From Pseudovibrio exalbescens (GTDB lineage Bacteria; Pseudomonadota; Alphaproteobacteria; Rhizobiales; Stappiaceae): DNA of 64,000 nucleotides. The notes below the pieces were generated by a model. It saw only the letters and a program-made list of their open reading frames with translations, had not been told where the DNA came from and did not search any database. The position numbers and the translations under genes were made by a program. This document shows positions 32,580-39,775 of the stretch, piece after piece (position 1 is the stretch's first letter; each line of letters opens with the position of its first letter). The stretch lies in NCBI RefSeq assembly GCF_028737195.1, contig NZ_JAQZAJ010000004.1, positions 62,001 through 126,000 of the forward strand, in the 5' to 3' direction.

Positions 32580-34070
32580 ATGGTCTGCGAGACATTGAGC
32601 CAAGGTTTCTTGGAGGAGTTTCAAAAGGTTAGAGAAGCGGTGGCGTTGCATACCGATGATGGCGAGGTACGATATCTTGACCTATTGGAGTTGCATGGTG
32701 CCTTCTGCCATCAGGTCGAAAACCTCCCGCTGCCCTCTGGCTCCCGTGTTGCTTTGTTTGCAGAAAAAAGCGCCCGCACCCTCGCCTTGATCCTGGCGCT
32801 CTGGCACCACGGCCATCCGGTTATGATTGTGCCCGCAGGTCTTGGTGACAAAGCATGCGACAAGGTCTTTGAAGATGCAGCGATCTTCGCGCAGATCGGC
32901 CTTGATGCGCACGGAACCATCGAGATTCTGAAGGAAGTGCGTGGCAAGGGCTTTACCAAAAGCACCGACAACTGCGCTTTGATACTCACCACCTCGGGCA
33001 GCACTGGCGTACCTAAAGGTGTGATGCTTCCCGCAAACGCGTTGAAGAGCTTCTTCGCTTGGGCGAAACAACAGTTCTCCTTAGTGCAGAACAGCAAGGT
33101 CTTTAGCTACGCTCCGCTGAACTTCGATCTCGCCCTGCTTGAGATCTGGACCCCGCTCTCCATTGGGGCCTGCTCGGTCCTGGCAGATCCTGCAAAAGGT
33201 GCAGATGGGGCGTATCTGCGGGCGCTGGTTTCCAAGCATAAGCCGGACCTGATCGAAGGTGTTCCGCTGCTTTATCGAATGCTGGCGGAGACAGATGGCA
33301 GCGCGGCTTTCAAGGCTCCCTTCGTCAAGAACGTCATCATGACCGGCGAGAAGTTCTCCAAAGAACAGCGCCTACAGCTGGCCCATATGTTTCCGAAGGC
33401 GATCTTCCGCAATGTTTATGGGGCCACCGAAACCAACGACAGCCTGATCTTTTCTTGCAATGCTGAGGAGCTGACAGACCTTGAGGTGATGCCGGTTGGC
33501 ATGCCGCTCCCTCATGTGAAAGTTCTGGTGGAGCCGACGGATGAGCCAGAGGCAGACGATATCGCCCGCGGTGAACTGCTTGTTTCTACGCCGTTTCAGG
33601 CAACTGGATACACAGATCCTGTAAAAACCGAAGATGCGTTTCTGACCCGGGTTGTAGAGGGCGTTGCTCAGACGTTCTACAAGACCGGAGATCTGGTCCG
33701 CATGAAGAAAAATGGCCTGATTTACCTTGAAGGCCGTAGCGATTTTATTGTGAAAGTTCGCGGCGTCCGCACCAACATTGTCGATGTCGAGATCGCCCTT
33801 ACCTCCCATCCGGATGTGGAGGCGGCTGCCGTGATCCCTCTACCTGACGCCGCTGCAGGCACAAAGCTGGCTGCTGTGGTGCAGGTCTCCCCTGGTGCAA
33901 AGTTGAACAGCCTTACACTGCGCAGCTATTGTGCCGAGCACATTCCACGCTCAGCGATACCTTCCCTTTACAAAATTACAAGTGATCCACTCGCGAGAAC
34001 CTCAACAGGCAAGCCAGACCGCAAGTCACTTGCCGGGTTCTTCCAAGAAGCCGGAGAAACAACTTCATGA
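32580..34070 (+). CDS. Stand-alone adenylation enzyme (NRPS-type A domain)
   Basis: 496-aa AMP-forming ligase that would activate an amino acid and load it on the carrier protein encoded next. Core motifs: A3 TTSGSTGVPKG (137-147), A4 NFDLALLEIW (181-190), A5 NVYGATETND (278-287), A7 YKTGDLVRM, A8 GRSDFIVKVRGVRTNIVDVEI, A10 STGKPDRKS with Lys478. Asp183 fills the position that binds the alpha-amino group in amino-acid-activating domains. By hand alignment to GrsA the pocket residues read D-L-L-E-I-T-V-D-S-K; Glu226 and Asp287 would suit a basic side chain (tentative). Start ATG 32580; stop overlaps the carrier gene by 4 bp. First gene of the ten-gene cluster. Confidence 0.88.
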   Translation: MVCETLSQGFLEEFQKVREAVALHTDDGEVRYLDLLELHGAFCHQVENLPLPSGSRVALFAEKSARTLALILALWHHGHPVMIVPAGLGDKACDKVFEDAAIFAQIGLDAHGTIEILKEVRGKGFTKSTDNCALILTTSGSTGVPKGVMLPANALKSFFAWAKQQFSLVQNSKVFSYAPLNFDLALLEIWTPLSIGACSVLADPAKGADGAYLRALVSKHKPDLIEGVPLLYRMLAETDGSAAFKAPFVKNVIMTGEKFSKEQRLQLAHMFPKAIFRNVYGATETNDSLIFSCNAEELTDLEVMPVGMPLPHVKVLVEPTDEPEADDIARGELLVSTPFQATGYTDPVKTEDAFLTRVVEGVAQTFYKTGDLVRMKKNGLIYLEGRSDFIVKVRGVRTNIVDVEIALTSHPDVEAAAVIPLPDAAAGTKLAAVVQVSPGAKLNSLTLRSYCAEHIPRSAIPSLYKITSDPLARTSTGKPDRKSLAGFFQEAGETTS

Positions 34071-34324
34071 CTTATTCCCATGAAATTCGCAGCTTCATCT
34101 GTAGCGAACTGACCACAGATGTCTCTGCCGATGAAATCCCTGAGGACTATGACCTGTTGGCCTCGGGTGTTTTGGACAGTCTGGCATTGGTACGCCTGAT
34201 TGCATGGCTGGGAGAGACTTTCTCACTGCCGATCAACGAAATGGACCTTGCACCGGAGGATTTTTTGAGTGTGAAGGCCATAGACGACTTCATTCTGAAG
34301 CATGAACAGAAAGCAGTCGCCTAG
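34067..34324 (+). CDS. Acyl/peptidyl carrier protein
   Basis: 85-aa four-helix carrier protein. The phosphopantetheine site is Ser38 in SGVLDSLALVRLI, with the DS(L) core expected for a PCP/ACP. Acidic overall (EIPEDYDLL, EMDLAPEDF). ATG overlaps the adenylation-gene stop (ATGA), so the two are made in step. It presumably holds the activated amino acid as a thioester for the dehydrogenase, cyclase-like and transglutaminase-like enzymes downstream. A 4'-phosphopantetheinyl transferase is not in the window. Confidence 0.92.
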   Translation: MTYSHEIRSFICSELTTDVSADEIPEDYDLLASGVLDSLALVRLIAWLGETFSLPINEMDLAPEDFLSVKAIDDFILKHEQKAVA

Positions 34325-34357
34325 TTTTAACCAGATATCTATTAGGAGGATAGAGTA

Positions 34358-34735
34358 ATGTTCTACCGCAAGAAAGATGAACTTGAGGGCGTTAACTGGG
34401 GCAATGGATCTAGTCACCGTCTGATTACTAAGAAGGACAACATGGGCTTCACTGTTGCCCACACTGTTGTAAATGCTGGTTCAGAGTCTCGCTTGCAGTA
34501 TGAGCGTCATCTGGAAGCCTGCTACTGCATTTCCGGTAGTGGCAAGGTCTATAGCAAGGATCGCAGTATCGTCTTCAACATCGAGCCTGGCGACATCTAT
34601 GCGCTCGATGAACATGACCCGCATATTCTCGTCGCGAACGAAGGCGAAGACATGCACCTCGTGAGCGTCTTCAACCCGCCGTTGAACGGCGATGAACGAC
34701 ATAAGCTCGACCCAGAAGGGTTCTCCCGCTACTAA
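34358..34735 (+). CDS. Ectoine-synthase-like cupin (EctC family)
   Basis: 125-aa single-domain cupin clearly homologous to L-ectoine synthase. HLEACYCISGSG matches HLEAVYCIEGEG of EctC, YALDEHDPH matches YALDKHDKH, and VSVFNPPLNG matches VCVFNPPLTG. The iron ligands established for EctC (Glu57, Tyr85, His93 in the Paenibacillus enzyme) are conserved as Glu53, Tyr81 and His89 with identical spacing. ectA and ectB are absent. Ectoine synthase closes a cyclic amidine from N-acetyl-diaminobutyrate; here the enzyme sits between carrier protein and dehydrogenase genes, so it may cyclise a carrier-bound or released amino-acid derivative. Strong ribosome-binding site aggagg. Confidence 0.88.
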   Translation: MFYRKKDELEGVNWGNGSSHRLITKKDNMGFTVAHTVVNAGSESRLQYERHLEACYCISGSGKVYSKDRSIVFNIEPGDIYALDEHDPHILVANEGEDMHLVSVFNPPLNGDERHKLDPEGFSRY

Positions 34736-34756
34736 GCCAAAAGGAGTGCGAGCGTC

Positions 34757-35893
34757 ATGCTCTCAACTAATCCTTCTGCGCGCTTCGAAGAGCTGGTTTC
34801 AGCTCTTCGTAAGCTCGACCCCTCAATCAATGAGGGCGCGCCGTCCGAGACAGAATTTCCCCGGTCCAAGTGGCAGGCAATCTCCGATGCCGGGTTCTTC
34901 GAAGCGGCTGTAGATCAAGCCTTCTCCCTCAACGATCGTTTGAAGGGCATGCTGACCCTTTGCGAAACACTGGGAGAGGTTTCTCAGGATTCAGGCCTCA
35001 ACTTCACCGTTGCGACCCATCTGGCGAGCACAATTTCAGCGCTGGAACAGTTCGGTAGCGAGGATCTCAAGGCCCGCTATCTGGCTGATCTTTCCGCCGG
35101 GCGGTTGATCGGTGCGCACGCAATCAGTGAGCCTGGTGCCGGGTCTGATGCTGTTTCCATGCAGGCAACGGCTGCCAAGCATGGAGATGAGTACGTCCTG
35201 AATGGCCACAAGGCATTCGTAACAAACGGCCCGATCGCCGACGTGATCGTGGTTTACGCCAAGACCAGTGACAGCAAGGCAGGCGGCATTTCCGCGTTTC
35301 TTGTGCCAACAACCACTAAGGGCGTGAAGATTGGGCCAACCATGAAGAAGGTTGGTCTGATTTCTTCTCCCCTCAGCGAGCTGACGCTGGATGACTGCCG
35401 CATTCCGGCAGCCAATCTCATTGGCCGCGAAGGCGCAGGTTTCCTGATCCTGAGCTATGTCATGAAGCGTGAGATCCTCTATTCCTTCATGATGAATGTC
35501 GGCGAAATGAAGCGCCGAATTGACCGGTGTGTTCGGTATGCCAACACCCGCGAGCAATTTGGCACGTCCATCGGGGCTTTCCAGTCTGTGGCCAACAAGA
35601 TCGTAGAGATGAAAATGCGCTACGAAATGAGCCGCAACTGGATCCTGCACGTAGCGGAAAAGGTCAGCCAGAACAAAGACGTGACGACCGATGTTGCGAT
35701 TGCAAAGGTCTATGTGAGCGAAAGCGCCCTGTCCACGGCCATTGACGCGGTCCATGTGTTCGGTGGTTACGGCTTTCTGGCGGAAAACGGACTTGGCGCT
35801 GAGGTGTGCAATGCTCTGGCGGGACCGATTTACTCCGGAACAAACGACATTCAGCGCTCCCGAATTGCAGCCATGATGGGGATCAGAGCATGA
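34757..35893 (+). CDS. Acyl-CoA dehydrogenase-like flavoprotein (probable carrier-bound aminoacyl dehydrogenase)
   Basis: 378-aa FAD enzyme of the acyl-CoA dehydrogenase superfamily: AISEPGAGSDAVSMQATA (123-140), the FAD-adenine segment NTREQFGTSIGAFQSV, and the C-terminal HVFGGYGFLAENGL and PIYSGTNDIQRSRIAAMMG. The base position used in medium-chain enzymes (Glu in YEGT) is Ser; instead Glu239 in KREILY aligns by hand with the base of isovaleryl-CoA dehydrogenase. In pyrrole pathways (PltE/RedW/PigA) such enzymes oxidise prolyl groups on a carrier protein. Its position after A, PCP and EctC-like genes supports an analogous substrate. Stop overlaps the next gene. Confidence 0.88.
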   Translation: MLSTNPSARFEELVSALRKLDPSINEGAPSETEFPRSKWQAISDAGFFEAAVDQAFSLNDRLKGMLTLCETLGEVSQDSGLNFTVATHLASTISALEQFGSEDLKARYLADLSAGRLIGAHAISEPGAGSDAVSMQATAAKHGDEYVLNGHKAFVTNGPIADVIVVYAKTSDSKAGGISAFLVPTTTKGVKIGPTMKKVGLISSPLSELTLDDCRIPAANLIGREGAGFLILSYVMKREILYSFMMNVGEMKRRIDRCVRYANTREQFGTSIGAFQSVANKIVEMKMRYEMSRNWILHVAEKVSQNKDVTTDVAIAKVYVSESALSTAIDAVHVFGGYGFLAENGLGAEVCNALAGPIYSGTNDIQRSRIAAMMGIRA

Positions 35894-36615
35894 GCACGTC
35901 GCACATCCACTCCAATCAAGACCCGTCCGTTGCTCTGAACCATTTTGGTTTGGACACTGACTTTAGTTTTCTCGGTGTCGAGTGCCAGCCCGGCGAGGTT
36001 CTGGATTATCTCGACCCTGGGGTTCAGAACTACGTGAAGCATGCACTCGGTCGGAAAGATCATTCCGACCGGTCCGTGGCAGTCACGCTGTACTACAAGA
36101 TCCGCGATGGCATCTTCTACGAGGTGTTTGGAACGGACATCAGCAAAGACGGCTTGAAGGCCTCCGGCATCATCAATGCCGGGCGTGGCTTCTGTTTGCA
36201 CAAGGCCATTTTGTATGCTGCATGTTGCCGTGCCGCCAGTGTGCCGTGCCGTGTTGTGGCCTCTAAGGTTCAGAACCACATCACCACACCAAGCCTGGAA
36301 AAATTGGTCGGCGGCAAGGTGTTTCTGCATTGGTACAATGAGGTGAAAGTAGACGGTCAATGGCTGAAGACTGCACCTGTTTTCAATAGCTTGCTTTGCA
36401 AGCTCTACAAGATTGAACCGCTCGAATTCGACGGTTTCAGCGATGCGGTCCATCAGCCGCATACCAAGGGTCGGTCCATGGAATACCTTGGAGAGCCGAC
36501 ACGTTTCTCTAACCCCAAGCACTCGGAACTTGTGTGTCTGGTTCAGTCCCAGCACCCCTTGATGGTGACAGGCAAGGGATCAGTGCCGAAGGAGCGTGAG
36601 TTCCGGGCTGCCTGA
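35890..36615 (+). CDS. Transglutaminase-like cysteine enzyme
   Basis: 241-aa transglutaminase-core protein. Catalytic Cys102 in NAGRGFCLHKAILYAACCRA and His147 in FLHWYNEVKVDGQW are clear; the usual Asp after the tryptophan (W-x-x-x-D-P) is replaced in WLKTAPVFN, so the third triad residue is altered. ATG overlaps the dehydrogenase stop (ATGA). In andrimid biosynthesis a transglutaminase homologue (AdmF) forms an amide between two carrier-bound units; a similar acyl-transfer role from the carrier protein to an amine is the best inference here. Proteolysis or deamidation are alternatives. Confidence 0.82.
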   Translation: MSTSHIHSNQDPSVALNHFGLDTDFSFLGVECQPGEVLDYLDPGVQNYVKHALGRKDHSDRSVAVTLYYKIRDGIFYEVFGTDISKDGLKASGIINAGRGFCLHKAILYAACCRAASVPCRVVASKVQNHITTPSLEKLVGGKVFLHWYNEVKVDGQWLKTAPVFNSLLCKLYKIEPLEFDGFSDAVHQPHTKGRSMEYLGEPTRFSNPKHSELVCLVQSQHPLMVTGKGSVPKEREFRAA

Positions 36616-36643
36616 TCACAAATTTTTTTGAGGATATATTTGC

Positions 36644-37312
36644 ATGTACAACAAAAACACCGGTGACCCATCAAACAGCATTGTCGTCTACACCGACTAT
36701 GTGTGCCCGTATTGCCTCTTGGCTGAGACGGTCATTCGACGTGTCATCGACGGTCACGATGTGCCTATCGAATGGCGGCCTTATGAGCTGCGTCCCGATC
36801 CGGTGCCAACGCTCCGGGTCGAGGATCCATACCTGCCCACCGTATGGGAGCGCTCGGTCTACCCCATGGCTGAGGAACTCGGTGTGCCGATCAAGCTTCC
36901 GCAAATTTCTCCTCAACCACGCACGCAAAAAGCGTTCGAGGGTTTCCAGCTGGCGCAGGAAAAGGGCCTTGGCGAGGCCTACTCCAATCGGTTCTTGCGG
37001 GCCTTCTTTCAAGAAGAGCAGGACATTGGCGACATCGAAGTCATTGTTCGGCTAGGCGAAGAAGTCGGCTTGGATGGTGCGGAGCTGCGCGAAGCTCTCG
37101 ACAAGGGCACCTATGCGTTCACCCATCGCAAGGCATTGGAGCAGGCCAAGGAGCAAGCAAACATCTCGGCTGTTCCAACCATTTTCATCGGAGACAGGCG
37201 CCTGCAAGGCGTTCCGTCGGAGGGCGAACTGCGCGCCGCCCTTCAAGAAGCCGGGCTGTTGAAGGCAACTGCCCAAAACTCAACCACTCCCCTCACTCAG
37301 TCAAAAGCATAG
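36644..37312 (+). CDS. DsbA/FrnE-like thioredoxin-fold oxidoreductase
   Basis: 222-aa cytoplasmic protein (no signal peptide) of the FrnE/2-hydroxychromene-2-carboxylate isomerase branch of the DsbA family. Active site CPYC (Cys21, Cys24) after VVYTDYV; cis-Pro loop ISAVPTIFIGDRRLQGVPS. FrnE takes its name from a gene in the frenolicin polyketide cluster, and such proteins recur in secondary-metabolite clusters. The role here could be keeping a cysteine enzyme or carrier-thiol intermediate in the proper redox state, or an isomerisation step. Confidence 0.87.
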   Translation: MYNKNTGDPSNSIVVYTDYVCPYCLLAETVIRRVIDGHDVPIEWRPYELRPDPVPTLRVEDPYLPTVWERSVYPMAEELGVPIKLPQISPQPRTQKAFEGFQLAQEKGLGEAYSNRFLRAFFQEEQDIGDIEVIVRLGEEVGLDGAELREALDKGTYAFTHRKALEQAKEQANISAVPTIFIGDRRLQGVPSEGELRAALQEAGLLKATAQNSTTPLTQSKA

Positions 37313-37323
37313 AAAGGTATGTC

Positions 37324-37644
37324 ATGAGTTGGTTTTATCTTGGTGTTGCAGTGATCTTTGAAATCGCTGTTGCGATTTCAGCAGGTAATGCAAAAGGTTT
37401 CACAAATGTCAAATGGACCGCGGCAACTCTTGTAGCTGGTGCAATTGCCACGTTCTTCCTCAGCCTCGCGCTCCTCACCTTCGACGTTGGTGTAGGTTAC
37501 GCAATCTGGACTTCCGTTTCCGGGGTCGGGATCGTGATCCTGGGCGCTTTGTTCTTCAATCAGCGTCTCAATTGGCAGAAAGCCCTTGGCATCCTCCTGG
37601 TGGTTGGCGGGGTTGTCGGTCTGCGTCTGACGGGCGCGGCATAA
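37324..37644 (+). CDS. SMR family small multidrug/guanidinium exporter, subunit 1
   Basis: 106-aa four-helix inner-membrane protein. The essential SMR glutamate is Glu13 in WFYLGVAVIFEIAVA; GVGYAIWTSVSGVGIVILGALFF and the C-terminal GILLVVGGVVGLRL are conserved. Paired with the next gene, a pattern typical of heteromeric SMR transporters. Placed inside the biosynthetic cluster, it is a likely exporter of the product or of a small cationic compound. Confidence 0.92.
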   Translation: MSWFYLGVAVIFEIAVAISAGNAKGFTNVKWTAATLVAGAIATFFLSLALLTFDVGVGYAIWTSVSGVGIVILGALFFNQRLNWQKALGILLVVGGVVGLRLTGAA

Positions 37645-37695
37645 GCGGCCGCTTTCAGCCCGCAAACCTCAAGCTTCAAGAGAAGGAATTTTAAA

Positions 37696-38073
37696 ATGTC
37701 GGCAACAACAGAACGCAACGAAACAACCGAAAGTCACGGTAAGGCATGGCTGGCTCTGCTCCTCGCTGGCCTTTTTGAGATAGGGTACGCTTTGAGCGTT
37801 GGCGGAAGCCAGGCCTTCACGGTGCTGAGCTGGTCGATCTCTGCGGTCATCTTCTTCCTGCTTACGCTCTACTTCCTGAGTGTGGCCTTGAAGCAGATCG
37901 ATGTTGGTATTGGCTACGCCGTTTGGGCAGGTATCGGCGCCATCGGTGCGGCGGTCTTCGGCAGCATCCTGCTGGACCAGACCCTGACCTTTTACCAGGG
38001 TGTATGGCTTGCTGTGATCATCGGCGGCGTTGTTTGGCTCAAGCTGGCAGACAGCAAGCAGCTTAACGGCTAA
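37696..38073 (+). CDS. SMR family exporter, subunit 2
   Basis: 125-aa four-helix protein with a hydrophilic N-terminal extension of about 17 residues. Essential Glu in LLLAGLFEIGYALSVG; QIDVGIGYAVWAGIGAIGAAVFG is the TM3 signature. It lies 51 bp after subunit 1 with its own ribosome-binding site (aagga). The paired genes probably form an antiparallel heterodimer. Members of this branch export guanidinium or quaternary/aromatic cations, which would suit a cationic product. Confidence 0.92.
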   Translation: MSATTERNETTESHGKAWLALLLAGLFEIGYALSVGGSQAFTVLSWSISAVIFFLLTLYFLSVALKQIDVGIGYAVWAGIGAIGAAVFGSILLDQTLTFYQGVWLAVIIGGVVWLKLADSKQLNG

Positions 38074-38263
38074 GTCAACCGGGATCGAAGGCTGGCGTCG
38101 TTTCGGTGCTTGATGCCGTCCTTGGGCACTGGTCCTCGCGGTTAACGCATGAACAGGTTCTTAGTGAGCTTCAGTCATGTGTTCGCCGCGGGGGTGAATG
38201 CCCGGTGCCAGCCTTGTCTCCCCTCCCACCAATTCCGAAAGACTATCAGGGAGCGCAGTACTC

Positions 38264-38755
38264 ATGCCCTCAAAAACAGAACACGACGTCATTCACAGTC
38301 TGGTTCAGCAGGCGGTGGACATGTCTATCGAGCATGTCGAAAAGGGTGGCATTCCGTTCACAGCGCTGATTGCCGACCAAAACGGCAAGGTCTATGGCAG
38401 CGGCGTCAACCGTGTCTCCGAAGACCATGACCCGACCGCTCATGCAGAGGTTGTGGCCATCCGAAACGCGTGCAAGCACCGTCAGCACCCCAGTCTGAGC
38501 GGTTTGACCTTGATCGCCTCCGGTGAGCCATGTGCCCTGTGTTACATGGCTGCGCTCTATTCCGGTGTCTCACGCATTGTCTATGCGGTGGACAGAGACG
38601 GCGCTGCACAAGGTGGTTTCAACTACTCGCGCTCCTACGAGATTTTCGCTGTGCCAACAGAGCATTGGGCCATGCGCCCGCAACTTCACGAAGTGGAAAA
38701 TGGTTTTGAACCCTTCCGAATGTGGCTGGCCAAATCCAGCTTCATGCGGTTTTAA
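38264..38755 (+). CDS. Cytidine/guanine deaminase-like zinc hydrolase
   Basis: 163-aa cytidine-deaminase-fold enzyme. Zinc site: His60-Ala-Glu62 in PTAHAEVVAIR and Cys90/Cys93 in GEPCALCYMAALY. The start at 38264 follows agggag; the frame is open further upstream without good start signals. The family includes guanine, cytosine and tRNA-adenosine deaminases; the ~160-aa length and C-terminal FEPFRMWLAK resemble the small guanine-deaminase group. Within the cluster it could deaminate an amidine or guanidine-like ring, or a nucleobase. It follows the SMR pair by 190 bp. Confidence 0.85.
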   Translation: MPSKTEHDVIHSLVQQAVDMSIEHVEKGGIPFTALIADQNGKVYGSGVNRVSEDHDPTAHAEVVAIRNACKHRQHPSLSGLTLIASGEPCALCYMAALYSGVSRIVYAVDRDGAAQGGFNYSRSYEIFAVPTEHWAMRPQLHEVENGFEPFRMWLAKSSFMRF

Positions 38756-38770
38756 TGGAGGTCTGCACTG

Positions 38771-39556
38771 ATGGACGCTGTACTTGAAAAGCAATGGAAG
38801 GCTGATGGATGGAGCGCCCCTGCCCGCATTGGCGTGATTGTACCTCACGCGGATGTGGGGCCTGAAGCCGAGTTCGGCGCAATGGCGGGCGGCGAGGTGT
38901 CTATTCACGGCGGGCGCGTGCACTTTTCCGCCATGCGCGCCGGTGGTGTCATGGACGAGAAGATTGCTCACCAGCCGGTTGAAGCTTTCACTGCGCCGCC
39001 GCATCTGGATGAGGCGGTTGCGTCCCTCGCCACCTCTCCTCTGGACGCCATCGGCCTTGCCTTTACTAGTTCTGCCTACAAACACGGGCCGGACGGCGAG
39101 GCCGCGTTGCTTGAGCGCTTGAAGCCGGTTCTGCGCGGCATCCCCACTACAACAACCTGCAGTGCTGCGGCCAAGGCCTTTCAGAAGCTTGGGACCAAAC
39201 GGTTGGCTTTGATCAATCCACCCTGGTTTGATGATGCTCTGTCCCAAGAGGGGGCGGATTATTTTGAGAAGGCTGGCGTTCCTGTTGCTTACCATGGGCC
39301 TTGTGGTTTGCCGAGCGGACAGCCGCATATCACCCCTGCCGGGCTTTATGATTGGGTTGCCAAAGTGGTCGCAGAAAACGATGTCGATACCGTATTCGTT
39401 GCTGGCAATGGCCAGCGCGCTGTGGGGATTATCGATGCCGTCGAAAAGAACCTCAATGTCACCATGACTTCTGCAAACCAGGTGCTGTTCTGGGATACGC
39501 TCTCCGCGCTTTCAGAAAAGCCAGCGGTGACGGGATACGGACGCCTGTTCGGGTGA
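38771..39556 (+). CDS. Asp/Glu racemase superfamily protein (maleate isomerase/arylmalonate decarboxylase-like)
   Basis: 261-aa cytoplasmic protein resembling the maleate cis-trans isomerase/arylmalonate decarboxylase group: RIGVIVPHADVGPEAEF, AIGLAFTSSAYKHG, TTTTCSAAAKAFQKLG with Cys130, VDTVFVAGNGQRAVGIIDAVE, VTMTSANQVLFWDTL. The cysteine often found in the CTSxS loop is absent (FTSSA) and no Cys is seen in the C-terminal TSANQ segment, so the two-cysteine racemase chemistry is not complete. A decarboxylase-like or altered reaction is possible. Last gene of the co-directional cluster, 15 bp after the deaminase gene, good ribosome-binding site ggagg. Confidence 0.8.
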   Translation: MDAVLEKQWKADGWSAPARIGVIVPHADVGPEAEFGAMAGGEVSIHGGRVHFSAMRAGGVMDEKIAHQPVEAFTAPPHLDEAVASLATSPLDAIGLAFTSSAYKHGPDGEAALLERLKPVLRGIPTTTTCSAAAKAFQKLGTKRLALINPPWFDDALSQEGADYFEKAGVPVAYHGPCGLPSGQPHITPAGLYDWVAKVVAENDVDTVFVAGNGQRAVGIIDAVEKNLNVTMTSANQVLFWDTLSALSEKPAVTGYGRLFG

Positions 39557-39718
39557 ACCTGCTTAAAGTAATTCTGCGCCCGGTCATGGTTTCTGGCCTG
39601 CTGGGCGCATAACTCTTTGTTTTTCCGAAGTCATATTATGGTCGGCATTGCGCGCTTGGGGAATTGATGAACCCTCGTAATTTCTTCGCAACGCGCTCTG
39701 CCTCTTTCCTTATTCATT

Positions 39719-39728
39719 TGCATGTGCA
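39719..39728. promoter_or_regulatory. Candidate MarR operator TGCATGTGCA
   Basis: Ten-bp element followed by TATATAAAA, 48 bp before the MarR start. It is the reverse complement of the site at 32487 in the cluster promoter. Confidence 0.45.
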
Positions 39729-39775
39729 TATATAAAAAGTCTAAATGAATCGATGCGCAGGAAGCGAGCAATACC

